Positions 12,163 through 24,489 of a DNA stretch of 64,000 bases are shown here, piece after piece. This stretch comes from Cornus controversa (taxonomy: Eukaryota; Streptophyta; Magnoliopsida; Cornales; Cornaceae), in the NCBI GenBank assembly GCA_026545225.1, contig CM048845.1:61322033-61386032 (forward strand), written 5' to 3'. The translations under genes and the position numbers were made by a program. Within the stretch, counting starts at the first letter, position 1. Each line of letters starts with the position of its first letter. The notes beneath the pieces are model-generated. The model saw nothing but the letters and a program-made list of their open reading frames with translations. It was not told the DNA's origin and searched no databases.

Positions 12163-12643
12163 GGGAAAATTCTTTATAAGTCCTACTTTTTAAATATAAG
12201 GACCAATAAGTCCTAAAAAATTTTGTTTGGACAACTAAGTCATACTTTTAACAAATATTTTCAACTAAGTTCACAATTCTATTAACAATGTTTTTTCCCT
12301 TTCTCATAAATGTCTTAAATGTTTTTTTAATTAACATACTAAATATAACATTTACCTCTAATTTTTAATTAGTATCAATTTAAAATAATAATGAAAAAAC
12401 ACATAGTTTTAATTGCTACCAAAATTAGAAAATTTAAAAATATTTAACAAGTTATTTAAATTCAACCAACTGTAATAAAAATAGATATTAAAACAAGTCA
12501 AAAAGTTTCACAAATATTTTCAATGAGGTGTATTTATGTACAATTAATGAATTGTTTAATTTAGAACTTAGTTGTCTTAACTAAATTTTTTGGAACTTAT
12601 TGGTCCTTATAATTGAAAAGTAGGACTTATAAGGAATTTTTCC
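12163..12643. mobile_element. Mutator-type MITE with long terminal inverted repeats
   Basis: The left end (12163-12241) and the right end (12565-12643) are inverted copies of about 79 bp, sharing TATAAGTCCTAC, AAGGACCAATAAG and ACAACTAAGT. Flanking 9-bp direct repeats AATATGTTA (12154-12162) and AATATGTCA (12644-12652) differ at one base. A 9-bp target duplication and long inverted repeats starting with G are the mark of Mutator-like elements. The 481-bp body is AT-rich and has no coding capacity, so it would need transposase in trans. Confidence 0.85.
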
Positions 12644-12652
12644 AATATGTCA

Positions 12653-14100
12653 TTGATTTATGAATTAAATGTGTTGGTTTTAGTTAAAATGACTTATTTT
12701 TCAATTGGAAAGCTTGACATAAATTAACGACATTGAAAAAAAATGAAATATGGTTGATTTATGAATTAATGTGTCAATTTGAATGAGAAATTAAGTGTTT
12801 TAAAAACTTGAATTAGCAATGCTTAAACATCAAGATGTTTTGTTGATTTATGAATTATGGTGTTGATTTTAGGTTGAGTTCAAATTTTATAAGATTTGTT
12901 CATTATTTGTAGGTTGACAAAATTAGACATGACACGTGTTAAGCGATTTTGGATTTGAGGTTAATCGACATGTTTAATAAACGAGTCGACACGAACACGA
13001 CACGTAAAAATTGTAGTGTTTTTTTCTCATATGTCTCTCTCTTCCTTTCATTATCGGCGCTCAAGTGCTTTGAATCCTTCACTTCTAACACCTCAGGTGT
13101 AAACAAGCAAACAAAGGTGAAAAGCCTATGTGAGTACCCTCAAAACATATTTCAAGTCGTCAAGCCGCAACTCGCAAGCAGCAAGTTCAGAAAGAAGGCC
13201 CGTTAAGCTCTTTCAAGCTTTGGAGTCTAATACTCTCGTTGTAGGCACTCAACAGTAAAGTCAATTCTTTTTGTATTAGCAGTACAAGAGAGTGGTGGTC
13301 ACATATTTGGTCCTTGCAGACCCTTCAAAGAGGGTTTAGGCCTAAGCTGTCTAACCCGTGACATGATTACAATACGATCACTAAATGAGTTATTTATATA
13401 TTTTGGTTTTATTCAAACTTATATATGCATAATTATATATATTGCAATAGTTTGTTATCAATTGTTTGTTTACAGGACTGATGTAGGCATAAAATGCCAT
13501 GATGAGATTGATATGATATCTTCCCAGTTGTTGAATCACCTTAGTATATTTTTGGGGTTTATATATAGATACAAAATTTATAATATAGTTTGATTTTAGG
13601 GTTTATGTATAAATATGTACTTTATTTTTTATATGATCTTTAGAGAGATTTTTAGGAGAGGAGAAACTTATATCATACAAGTTAAATTGATTAAAAAGGT
13701 TATTAAACGAGTCGTGTCATTATAGGACATGTTTATTAACCGGGTTACACAAGTCGACATATGTAACACGTTTAATAAACAGGTTGGGTGTTGAGGGTTG
13801 CTGACACGATTTTTAAATGAGTTGGGTTAGGGTTGAACTGTTTAATATAATACTCATACATCGACACGACACGAACATGAATTGCCACCCTTAATTATTT
13901 GTAAAAATTTGTTGTTTTTAAACATAAAAAATATTAATTATACAAGTTTTAAGAGCTTGTACCTCACTCATCATACATTAATTAATATTCTTCATACACT
14001 AATCTACTTCATTAGTTATACACAAATGTAAAGTGAAATTAAACTTTGAAAATTTTGAGTGAAATTTGAAGTGGCGAAAATATTATCAATCATTATTAAA
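12653..14100. other. AT-rich stretch with degenerate hAT-like right end
   Basis: No gene recognised. GACACGACACGAACA words occur near 12985 and 13862, and AATTGCCACCCTTA at about 13880-13893 resembles a hAT-type terminal inverted repeat in inverse orientation to the one at 10686. Their flanks do not match as a target duplication, so they are probably separate decayed elements. A CT-rich patch near 13020-13080 contains no convincing exon. Confidence 0.35.
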
Positions 14101-15112
14101 TTTTTATATTTATTATTTTGTTCACAAAATTTTAGGCAAATTACATCGACCTCCACTTTAATTACGGAAAAATACACCTTGCTCCCCTCAGATTTATTTT
14201 TATTTAATTTTTTTTGGTTAAGATAAAAATCTTAATTTTTTTTTTTGTTAAGATAAAGAGCTCCCACAATTCTCTTAGGGATAATTGAACCATCGAACTT
14301 TTTGCTTTGAAAAGAGTTGAGATACCAATATGCCATAGGTTTTGGTGTGCTCCCCTCAATTTGGATAATCTCAATTACACCATTCTAGTTTACACACTTG
14401 TAATAAACCGACCCCTATCATCAGTTTCAGTAACGATCAAACATAGTCAACACTATTATCATCAAAATTCAAGCTTAGAATGGAGATTATGCCCTTGAAA
14501 TGTCTGTAAAGACACTTTTGCCTAATGAATTTAGCGTAAAAGTACACTTATACCCTCAACTAAAAACCCTAGTTTGTCATCGTCTTTCCTAGTTACCTCT
14601 CGATACAAAAGACTCCAAACTTCTCCCAAAAGTCTTCGTGCAACTCTTTCATTCCTCAACAACATTTATTCCTCACAACCTATTTCTCTAGTGATATGGT
14701 TTTAGTCACTAGTCATATATTTGTTCCTTAAAAACTTATTTCAAGGTAACAAGACATCAAATACCATGTCTTGATATATGAAGCCAGAGATCATCCCAGT
14801 TTTAGAGCAATTGAAGCAAACAATAAAGCAATCCACGACATTGGAGCATTGTGGGTGAATCACCTTCCACTAAGTTTCAAATGAACACATTGTTAGGAGA
14901 ATTCTTTTATTGTTGGAAAATTTCTTTCCATTTTTTATTTGCTAGGGTCTGAAAAAAAATATCTTGAATAGTTTATGTCGGACGTTTTGTCAGGTTCATC
15001 TTTGAAGACTAAGTTATAGAGACGGAGGTTACTTTAGAACATCTTAACAAGATTCTCTATGATGCTCAATCATATTAGAGAAAGATAAAAGACCTTGGAG
15101 ATCTTAGGATTT

Positions 15113-15310
15113 GAGTTGGTAATGGACTTAGGTAGTTTAGAACTTCCTTGACCTTAGGTTGACACTTCGTTGAAAGGTTTCACTCAAAAGTAAAACAAGT
15201 CTGGAAAGAAATTTGAGTTGGTAATGGACTTAAGTAGTTTATAATTTGCTTGACCTTAGGTTGACACTTAATTGAAAGGTTTCACTTAAAAGTAAAACAA
15301 GTCTGGAAAT
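15113..15310 (+). repeat. 102-bp tandem duplication
   Basis: Copy 1 (15113-15214) and copy 2 (15215 to about 15310) both begin GAGTTGGTAATGGACTTA and share GACCTTAGGTTGACACTT and AAGTAAAACAAGTCTGGAAA. Only a few substitutions separate them. No coding frame is involved. Confidence 0.9.
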
Positions 15311-16150
15311 TATTGTTGCTCCTATTCATAGTTTTCTTACATCGATGGAAAAAAAATGCACCAGTACAACCTGATGAAAACTAAATATTTTACGAATTTA
15401 AGTTCAAGTTGGATTTTATTTAAATGCATCTTTTATATCGATATAAACACTGTTTCTAGGTGATTTGCGTGTAGAAAAATTGTAGAGATCTTTGAATACA
15501 CTTAATAATTCAAAAACCCTAGTTTTCGATGTAATTAAGAGCTGTGAGGGTTCTTTCGTTGAGCAGTAGTAAAATATAATAAATGAAAGATATCACGCAC
15601 ACGATGAGGGACCCATAATGCTAATTTGGAAAGAAAAAAGGAGAAGAAGTAGACCAACCAAAGGGATTAATGGAGAAAGTAGGAACATTTATGCATTGTG
15701 ATAGAGAATAAATGCGCTTCTACGTTCATTCTAGGTTCATGATACCTTAGCCTTTAATGTTCATTTGTATCTGTATTTATATTTTGATATTCATTGGGTA
15801 ATATCTATAAGGTTGAGACCTTAACAAATATTATACAGAACCTAAGATTGATGTTATAATTGAATTAGCCATTTTTGTGTTACTATTAAGTCAAATCATC
15901 GTCTTTTCCTGCCAAATTTGCCAATGGCGCATTAAATGGCCTCGTTTGGGTTGGTTATAGTATTAAATGCATTTGGCATGATGATAAGTTTTTTTGTCAT
16001 AACACGCGGTCACTTCCTTTCGGTCAGGCCTAATACTCGGGTATTAAGGTAGATTCTGACTTCTGATCTACCAATACAAAATCCTTGTAAGTGTCCTAAT
16101 AGTGACTACAAGGGTATGAAGGGTCCTACTTTTGCCTTTTCCGTCCCAAT

Positions 16151-16323
16151 TAATTAAAGTTTAGATGAACTTGAATGTCATGGTTTTGTACTCTTTGCGG
16201 TTTTGGATGGACTCAAATGTCAAGGTTTTGTATTCGAGGGCTTCTTGAGGTTTTGGATGGACCTGAGTAACAGTGTTTTTATACTTGAGGATTGATCAAG
16301 ATTTTGGATGGACTTAAGTAACG
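16151..16323 (+). repeat. 50-bp tandem repeat, about 3.5 units
   Basis: TTTTGGATGGAC recurs at 16201, 16251 and 16302 with 50-51 bp spacing, preceded by a weaker copy. Each unit carries a GTTTTGTAT/GTTTTTATAC word and a TTGAGG-like word. A single related unit occurs at about 29388-29450. Confidence 0.8.
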
Positions 16324-16747
16324 GAAGAAAATCATCTCCCTTATTGCAGCGTCCATTTTTTCTCCAGTTGGTGAAAAACGACCGTGTTTGGGTGAGTGGG
16401 TAAATACAGTAAATTGTTATTTACTATCTATATTTATATTTTACCATATTAAAAATGAGATACGTATATTGTATTATAAACTTGAAAATGGCCTATACAT
16501 ATTTCTTTTTGAGAAAGTTTCAATTTGAAATAAGTTCAAATAGTTTCAATTTGAAATTCAAAACAAAAGCACTCAAAATCCCCCTCTTTCTAAAATCTCC
16601 AAATTATCAAAAAAAGCTCTCATAGGCGATTCTCGTTAGGGTTCGCATCTTCAACATGCTTGTACAAGAAACGAGGAAAATCTAAGAGAGTATCTAGCTC
16701 ATCAGATTCTTAAAAGAAAAGCTCAGTCAGTTCTTCGAGGGCGAGGA

Positions 16748-16855
16748 ATGAACAAATTACTTCAACCATTCGAGCCTTTTCGTAAGCTTCTCGACGACGA
16801 AGGTGGTGACGCTCAAGCCATTCACCTCAAGAGTGTCTTCTCCGATCCCTCTTAG
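16748..16855 (+). other. possible exon-like remnant
   Basis: A short plus-strand frame starts ATG at 16748 and runs 35 codons to TAG (16853-16855). It reads MNKLLQPFEPFRKLLDDEGG and ends HLKSVFSDPS. Its composition is more GC-rich and codon-like than the flanks, and it follows a leader-like AAGCTCTCATAGG stretch. I do not recognise the family. It may be the first exon of a lost gene or a chance frame. Confidence 0.2.
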
Positions 16856-16901
16856 TTTTCTCCCGATCAGATCTCTCGCTTCAATTTTCTCCGAGGTCCC
16901 C

Positions 16902-16918
16902 CTCCTCCTCCTCCTCCT

Positions 16919-16975
<57 letters not shown>

Positions 16976-16995
16976 CATACATACATACATATAAA
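16902..16995 (+). repeat. compound microsatellite CTC/CT/TA/CATA
   Basis: Consecutive tracts of (CTC)n, (CT)n, (TA)n and (CATA)n form one compound simple repeat. Open frames read through it on both strands are artefacts of the low complexity. Confidence 0.95.
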
Positions 16996-19868
16996 TTGAA
17001 ACTATTTGCATCCCTTGATTTTTGTTTTTCCCAAAATTATTTTGATTTTGTCTGACTAGTTTTTGATTCCTTGGTGTTTAGTTCTTAGTCTCTGGTTGAT
17101 TGGTGAGAAAATGTAGGAAAAGAAAAATCAATTATCGATCATAGTTCTTATATGACAACTTATGATATTCCTACTATTTATTTGGGCTAATTTCTTCTAT
17201 GCTCTATATGTTGTGAATATGGCTTCTGTTGTTGAAATTGGGATTTGTCTCCCACTGGTATTTCATGCCTATTTTGATGTTTACCTGGTGGTATTTTCAT
17301 AGGCTCTGTTCTCTTTTGATGCTTCTTCTAATGGTTGTATTATGCCCTTTAGTAGTTTTATTTGGTTCAAAGTGCATTATCAACAGCTTTATAGCCTTGT
17401 TCATGATTTTGTATTATTTGTACTCTTTCCAAACCTTGATTCCATAAATTCTCTATTTGAATGTTTTTGGAGCAGTTTGTACCGATGGTGTTTGTTTTAT
17501 TGTTCTCTTTGTCGATTGATCTGAGTTTTATGAATTATTTTCTAAAATTAAATTTAGTTTACGAGAATGTATTGTATCAATATTATGATATGATGTTGAA
17601 TTTTATTATAAGAAATCTGAATTTCAACGACATGTTGTATGTATTGCCAAGGAGTTAGGGACATTCACAAATGTTTGATGTTAAGTTTGAATTGTATGCC
17701 CAAACATAATCTTAATGTACCTTAGAGAACTAAATCATTTCAACCTTTGGTTTGGAGATTTTTTTTTTTTTTTTGCTTTACTTTACATTATCAATTTTAG
17801 CTTCAAAAGAAAAGAAAAAAGAAACTCCTTTGAATGTTGGGAGAAACCCTAATCTTCATAATGCCTTTTGAGTCTATCTTCAAAAGACAAAGACATACCC
17901 TTTTTCATCCTGCCGATTCTCTTCTCCACAAATCAGGTGACTCGCACTATCTTTTCTATTCATCTCATGCAATTTATTTTTTATTACTTTTTTTATATAT
18001 AATTTACAAATTGGGGGTTTTTGATTTGTGGAATGTTCTCATTATATGCACTGATCATATCAAATGATTGAACAAACAACATTTGATCTTACTATCCTTT
18101 GTATTTTCTGATCCATCAACATATGTTAATTTGATCTCATACTAATAGATATTACTAGAAATCGCATATGTTGTGTTTTGCAATTGAATTTTAGATATAT
18201 GATGTTGTTGAATAAAAAACTTAGAGAAGTTGTAATTTTTTTTTCTTGTTACACATGAAATGAAAATTAATTAATGTTAAGGAAAAAATAGAAAATTAAT
18301 ACTTTGGAATAAAAAAATAATTAATGTTAGGTAAAACTCTGATTTCAATTCTTAATAAATTGGCCCTAGCAACTACTACATTTGAGTCCATTTTCAAAGG
18401 ACATAGTCTTAGATCTAAGTTAACCAGTTTTATATTTATTGAATTAATCACTCCCTTGTAACATTGAATATATTAACTTAAGTATTCATGTTACTTTTGC
18501 TATGTGTTTCAACATACTAATTCTTCTCCTGAGTTTGGCTTGGTTGTTTGTAGGATACATAGCATACAATTTTGCTTAAGTACTCATGTTGCTTTTGCTA
18601 TATGTTTCAACATACTAACTCTTCTACTGAAATTGACTTGGATCTTACTAATTCTTCTACTGAAATTGACTTGGTTATTTGCAGGATACATAGCATACAA
18701 CTTTGTTATACGTGCATATTCATATTGGGGGCCAAAGTTTGGTTATAATATATATATCTTATGGTAAAATCTAACAGCCTTTAATATGATAATAAAATAT
18801 TTTGACAATTCAAATTTTAACATATAAAGTGCTCCTTCCTTTACCTTTCAATTTCACATTATTTGCATATTAAAGATACTTTTGGAATGAAAATAAACTA
18901 GTAGGGGGGAAAAAGGAAGTGAAAAAAATGCTTCAGTTGCTAGTGTCATTTTATTATAGATATTTGGCATGGGTCAACCAATTTTTCTCATTTGATTACT
19001 TGTATTGCTGTTTGGTCAAAGTAGTTGAGCTAGTTGAGTGTTAATAGTGTGAAATATGAAAAAAAAAATGTAATCTTTATTTCGATTGTATATTGAGTTT
19101 TTATATGAGAAAGGGGTATCAACATGTAAACGAAAGGATTTATTGAAAAATTAGAGGAAGTGAAAAAATCATAGAGTTTAACACTACATAATGATGATTA
19201 GTTTTTTGTTTAATAGTTGAACGCTTTCCTTTTATTGTGTGGGTGCACTTACTAGCACACATGCTCTTACAATTGAACACATATGAATCTTATTTGTGAA
19301 ATAGAAAAGATATTTAGGATATCTTGTTGCTAAGATTGGAAATGTTGTTGTGTTTGGTACTTTCAGATAATGGAATTTGTTACATGGTATGATATTTCGA
19401 AGACATTTGTCGTTTGTACAACAGGTAATAAATTGCTTGGCCTTTTTTTTAAAAATAATTTTAATGATTTTTTTATTTTTTAAAAAATGAATGTTGAAAT
19501 GTTTTTGACGTGTTTTCGTTCTATTTTCAGGTTGAGTGTATAGAATGATAGTATTGGAGGACTTCTAAATAGATTTTATTTTTTATTTTATATCTTTTGT
19601 CAAATTTATTATAATTAGATTTATATAAAGACTTATTTGTGTTGCTGAAGATAACATTTCCAAATATGTAATTTGTATTCATGAAATTGATATCTAAGAG
19701 GGAGTTTATAAGGGGTAAGAGAATGCGGTTGCTCTTCAAATTCAATACCCCCAACAAAGAAGTACAAATTTAGTGTGTTATAATTACATAATCCAATTAT
19801 TATTTCATATTACATTTTCAACATATTTGGTGATTCGAGATGGTATGTTCTCAACATTAAGCATCAAA
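16996..19868. other. AT-rich intergenic stretch, no gene
   Basis: Short open frames between 17229 and 18767 are hydrophobic and T-rich and lack splice-consistent continuation, so none is called. The region contains a local duplication (18478-18705). The DNA just before 19869 grades into the 68-bp tandem array. Confidence 0.5.
18478..18705 (+). repeat. direct duplication of about 98 bp with an inner duplication
   Basis: Copy 1 (18478-18575) and copy 2 (18576-18705) share TTAAGTA.TCATGTT, TTTCAACATACTAA and GGATACATAGCATACAA. Copy 2 is longer because a 31-bp CTTCTACTGAAATTGACTTG segment is itself doubled. Confidence 0.85.
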
Positions 19869-21204
19869 GCATCAAGTGTCAATAACTAAATAAAGTTAGC
19901 AACCTAATTTATTTCATTAAAAATTTAAAATTTTCATATCAAGTGTCAATGAGTGAATTAAGGCTTACATCCCATTTTATTTAACTACAAATTCTAATTT
20001 CTAAGATCAAGTGTCAAGGATTCACTTAAGGCTAACATTTTATTTTAGTTGACTACAAATTTTAATTTCTCAAAATAAGTGTCAAGGACTAAGTTAATTC
20101 TAACATCTCATTTTAACTACAAATCCCAATTTCTAAGATCAAAGTGTTAAGGACTGAATTAGTTCTAACATCTTATTTTAATTACAAATCTCAATTTTTA
20201 AGATCAAGTGTCAAGGATTGAGTTAACAGTAACATTCTATTTTATTTGAAAACAAATCGCAATTTCTCATATCAAGTGTCAAGGACTGAGTTAACGTCAA
20301 CATCCCGTTTTATTTGACTACAAATCTCAATTTCTTAGATCAAGTGTCAAGAACTGAGTTAAGGCTCACATCCCATTTTATTTGATTACAAATTCCAATT
20401 TCTCATATTAAGTGTCAAGGACTGATTAAGGCTCACATCCCATTTTATTTGACTACAAATCTCAATTTCTCAAATTAAGTATCAAGTACTGAGTTAAAGC
20501 TCACATTCCATTTTACTTGACTACAAATCCCAATTTCTAAAATCAAGTGTCGATGACTGAGTTAAGACTCACATCCTATTTTATTTGACTACAAATCCCA
20601 ATTTCTTATATCAAGTGTCAAAGACTGAGTTAAAGCTAACATCTCATTTTATTTGACTACAAATCCCAATTTCTCAAATCAAGTGTAAATGACTAAGTTA
20701 AGACTAAAATCTCATTTTATTTGACTACAAATCTCAATTTATTATATCAAGTGTCAAAGACTGAGTTAATTCTAATATCCCATTTTATTTGACTACAAAT
20801 TCCAATTTCTCAAATCAAGTGTAAATGAATGAGTTAAGACTAAAATCTCATTTTATTTGACTACAAATCTCAATTTATTATATCAAATGTCAAAGACTGA
20901 GTAAAAGCTAACATCCCATTTTATTTGACTACAAATTCTAATTTCTCAAATCAAGTGTAAATGAATGAGTTAAGACTAACATTTCATTTTATTTGACTAC
21001 AAATTTTAATACCTCAAATCAAGTATCAAGGCCTGAGCTAAGGCTAACATCTCATTTTATTTGACTAAAAATCTCAATTTCTTATATCAAGTGTCAAAGA
21101 TTGAGTTAAAGTTAACATCCTATTTTATTTGACTACAAATCTCAATTTCTCAAATCAAGTGTAAATGAATGAGCTAAGACTAACATCCCATTTTATTTGA
21201 CTAC
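19869..21204 (+). repeat. 68-bp satellite array, left part
   Basis: About 20 head-to-tail units of 68 bp share ACTACAAATC.CAATTTCTC, CAAGTGTCAAGGACTGAG and CATCCCATTTTATTTG. Units near the left edge are more diverged. From about 20590 two unit types alternate: one with ATATCAAGTGTCAAAGACTG and one with AAATCAAGTGTAAATGAATG. This gives a 136-bp dimeric period. The array stops exactly at the Gypsy insertion and resumes at 25521. Confidence 0.95.
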
Positions 21205-21569
21205 TGATGAAGCAAAAATTCACCCTGAACTGGTCTGACACCAACTTGTAAAAAATGACAAGAAAAGAGTAATCGAAAGGGCACCGGTGTAGTGCCGGCC
21301 GACTACGCTCCGACGATCAAGTTAGAAATCGGAAGGGCTTTAAAAGCTGTAAAGGAACTCAGAGGATATTAATTGCATACCTTGGTATATGAACCATCCT
21401 GTATTTATAGTGACCAAGTAAGGACGTATCCTAGTAAAACTCTCTTTCTTCAATTTCCTTTTTCCACTCGGAGATAATCAGTCTTGGCTAAGCATCCTTT
21501 TCATCCATGTCACCTTAGCACTATTATTCCATGTTACACATTTCATATTATGAGTCAAACACCCCATCA
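21205..21569 (-). repeat. 3' LTR of the gag-only Gypsy element
   Basis: 365 bp, TGATGAAGC to CCCCATCA on the plus strand. It is preceded by ACTAC and followed by the antisense polypurine tract GATGCCCCCTGT. Confidence 0.9.
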
Positions 21570-21599
21570 GATGCCCCCTGTTCATGAGGTCGCCTGGCT

Positions 21600-21785
21600 T
21601 TTTTTTTTCCCTTTTTTTCTTTGCGCGGGCAAGGCCTGGAGCGCCAGGCCTTGGTCGGGCGCGGCGAGCTCGGTCGGGGTTGGGGCTCTATGGGCCACCC
21701 GACGCCCGGCCTGGGCCGGGCGCGGTGGGCCCGGGCAGGGCGTATGGACCACCTGGCCTTGGCCGGATGTGGTTTTGACCATGCT
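21600..21785. other. GC-rich island in the 3' region of the Gypsy element
   Basis: Very GC-rich sequence against an AT-rich background, with a short inverted repeat GGCCTGG..CCAGGCC near 21630 and repeated GGGC and GGCC words. Open frames on both strands here are composition artefacts. It lies between the polypurine tract and the minisatellite of the element. Confidence 0.7.
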
Positions 21786-22048
21786 CAAGATGGGTCAGTT
21801 TCTTCTTGGACTCGGCTTTTGGTCGATATATAAGAACCCGATTTATATATATATTTAAAATATGATTGTCACTTTAAAGAATCGAACCTTAGCTAATAAG
21901 GTCTAATGATCTCACCCTAACCATTATGCCAATGACTCATTTGGTTAATAAATTTTAACTAATAAACTTTATAGCACAGCTCTTGATAAGCCATGCGACA
22001 ACCTTAGCGGGACTTATCCGCCATTTGCTAAAATTTCTTTTAACGGGT

Positions 22049-22568
22049 TGTGCCCCTGTAGGGTCGGTTGACAATGTTCTTGGGATTAATTATCCTGACT
22101 TTTTCATTAAAGTCCCTTTGAAGAGGTATGTCACCGTAGAGCTGTGTCCCCATAGTTGGGCTGGGCTCCTGTAGGGCTAGTCGTGCGTAGGGCTGTGCCC
22201 CCGTAAGGCTATTTTAACAATGTTCTTGAAATTTATCCATCCCGCATTTTTCATTAAAGGCCCTCATTGGAGGTGTATCCTCCCCGTAGGGTTGTGTCCC
22301 CGTAGGGCTGTGCCCCCGTAGGACTATTTTAACAATGTTCTCGGAATTCATCCATCCTGCCTTTTTCATTAAAGGCCATCTTTGGAGGTGTATCCCCGTA
22401 AGGTTGTGTCCCCATAGGTTGTGCTCCCATAGGGCTGTGCCCCCGTAGGGCTATTTTAACAATGTTCTCGGAATTCATCCATCCCGTCTTTTTCATTAAA
22501 TGCCCTCCTTGGAGGTGTATCCCTGTAGGGTTGTGTCCCCGTAGGACTGTGCCCCCGTAGGGCTATTT
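22049..22568 (-). repeat. minisatellite of 112-146 bp units in the Gypsy 3' region
   Basis: TGTGCCCCCGTAGGGCTATT-type unit starts recur at about 22049, 22194, 22309, 22437 and 22549. Each is followed by AACAATGTTCT, TCATCCATCC and TTTTTCATTAAA, then GGAGGTGTATCC. Tandem repeats ahead of the 3' LTR are a known habit of plant Tat-type Gypsy elements. Confidence 0.9.
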
Positions 22569-22770
22569 TATTTTTTGTTTTAGTTATAACAACATATTTT
22601 GAAACAAAAATGATTGCTATTGATATTCTAGTAACAAATAGAGAATTATTCGAACAAAAACCTCGTAGCTATCGTCCTAAGGCTCAATATTAAATTGAGT
22701 TTCAGCTAGAATTATTAAAGTAAATGTAACTTTTAAAAGAAAATCTTATTGGGGGCACTTCCTCAGATGC

Positions 22771-24117
22771 TCAGCATTTCAAGGATGGGCCAACTGTCTC
22801 CCTTCTAATGTCTCTAGTCAATATGCCCCCTATCTCCTCTAAGTCCACCAGAGATAACTCTGATTTTTTCCAAAGATGAGTTTTTTGAGTGTTGTCATCT
22901 TTACCATCCCCATCCCATGGGCAGTTCCGTGTTCTCTTCTCATCTCCCGCCACGTATATTTGTAGTTGGCCCCTACGAATCAGGCTTTCAATCTGCCTTT
23001 TCAAGTCTATGCATTCATCTGTATCGTGGCCATGGTCACGATAGAACCTGCAATACTTGTCACGGGACCTCTTAGATGGGTCAGTTCTTAGTTTTGGGGG
23101 TCATGCAACAGTTGGGTCATTTTGGATGTAGAGAAGGATTTGGCTCATCGATGTGTTTAAGGTGGTAGAGGTGTTGAATCCCTTATCATAACACGACACT
23201 TTATAGGTCTGCTCCCGTGACATTCTGTCATACTTGGAGTCTTTATCTTCCTCACTGGAATGTCCCCCCCTCTTTCCCTGTCTGCCTTTCTCACATTAAG
23301 GGTCTCCTCTACGTTCATGTACTTTTGGGCCTTCACGAGTAACTCGGACATACTTTCTAGAGGGTGCTTGGAAACTGAGTACAAGAACTTTGAAGGCAAT
23401 AGGCCCCCCATGAATGCGGTAACTGCCACCTTGTCATCCAGAGCATCGACCTGCAACATCTCCCTGTTAAACCGGTTAATGTAGTCTCGCAATGACTCTC
23501 CCTTAATTTGTCTTATGTTCAGGAGATAGGTGGCGAGCTTTTTGTGCCTTCAGGCGGTAATAAAATTTTCTACGAACAATTAGCTCAGTTCTTTGAATGA
23601 ACGTACAGATGTTGACTTCAGGTTGTTAAACCATGACCGGCAATATAGTAGGAAATGCTCTACATAGGATTTCATCTGGTATTCCTTGGAGGGGCATTAG
23701 AGCCTTGTAGGTCTCCAGATGATCTAGCGGGTCCTTGGTCCCATCAAAGCTTTCAAGGATAGGCATCTTGAACTTGTTGGACAAATGACAGTTCATTATC
23801 CCTACGGAGAAAGGGAGGTTGGTTTGCTGGACCAGCTCCTCTACTGTAGCAGGGCCCTTCCACCTTATGGCGTGGGCCATGCTTTCTACCTTGGCTCTGA
23901 GGTCCTGCATCTCCATGTCATAATAGGTAGTCTCCCCTGGGTGCTCTGAGTCTCCATGGGGCTGGTTTTTTTCGAGTGGGATTAGGTGACTGGGGTTCGT
24001 CCCACCTCTTACTCGACTCTGAGCTGCGTCTTCCGTTAGGACTTCACTGTCTCGCCCAACACCATCCCCTTCTGGATCAACAGGCCTAAGGTGACCCGGC
24101 GATGGTACTGGCGCCAC
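22771..24117 (-). pseudogene. Gypsy gag remnant
   Basis: On the minus strand, gag-type words appear in order: ESFDGTKDPLDHLETYKALM followed by GIPDEILCRAFP near 23780-23640; a capsid-like YINRFNREMLQVDALDDKVA near 23480; a CxxHxxGHxxxxC-like knuckle word near 23040; and [15 protein letters not shown] near 23000. These match the retrotransposon gag family of plant Tat-type Gypsy elements. The gene is broken and no pol domain follows. It is the only coding part of its element. Confidence 0.85.
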
Positions 24118-24489
24118 AGGAGGGAGGCGCTGCAGAATTACCGTATTTTGTTGAAGTATCTAGACCAGACTTTGATTCAAGTTTCGGATCTGGTATTGCA
24201 ATGCTGTGATCCTTCCTTGGTTATTTGGGATTTCGGGGCGTGCCCCAGGGAAGTCCATCTGTCTAGGGGGTTGCATGTCTCCCTGTCTTGCAGCTGGCAC
24301 ATTGCAAGCGAGAAGATCAGGGGCGGCAAGCGGGCCCCGTCTGACTAGAGGGCCATGTCTGCCAGGAAGGTTATGGCTGATAGGAGGATCTTATACGGCT
24401 GAAGGATTGTGACCAACAGGAAGGTCCTGCGCTGGAGGATTGTGGCCGGTGGGAAGGCACTGCACAAGAGGGTCCTGTACGGCAGTAGT

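Larger units (their letters stand above)
14101..16747. other. intergenic stretch with local duplications, no gene
   Basis: No coding sequence recognised. Contains two local tandem repeats annotated separately (15113 and 16151). The rest is AT-rich unique-looking DNA with scattered AAACCCTAG words. The region 15900-16100 has moderate GC but no open frame of note. Confidence 0.45.

Noticed and set aside
10686-13893. A single hAT element spanning both GGGNTGGCAA-like ends
   Set aside because: The flanking bases do not form an 8-bp duplication, and a Mutator MITE and unrelated LTR-like DNA lie between; more likely separate fragments.
17229-17658. Overlapping hydrophobic short frames
   Set aside because: T-rich sequence gives Phe/Leu-rich frames in all phases; no signal of selection.
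21484-21858. Open frames on both strands in the GC-rich island
   Set aside because: Several overlapping frames of Gly/Ala/Pro/Arg-rich low complexity on both strands; composition effect, no start context or family likeness.
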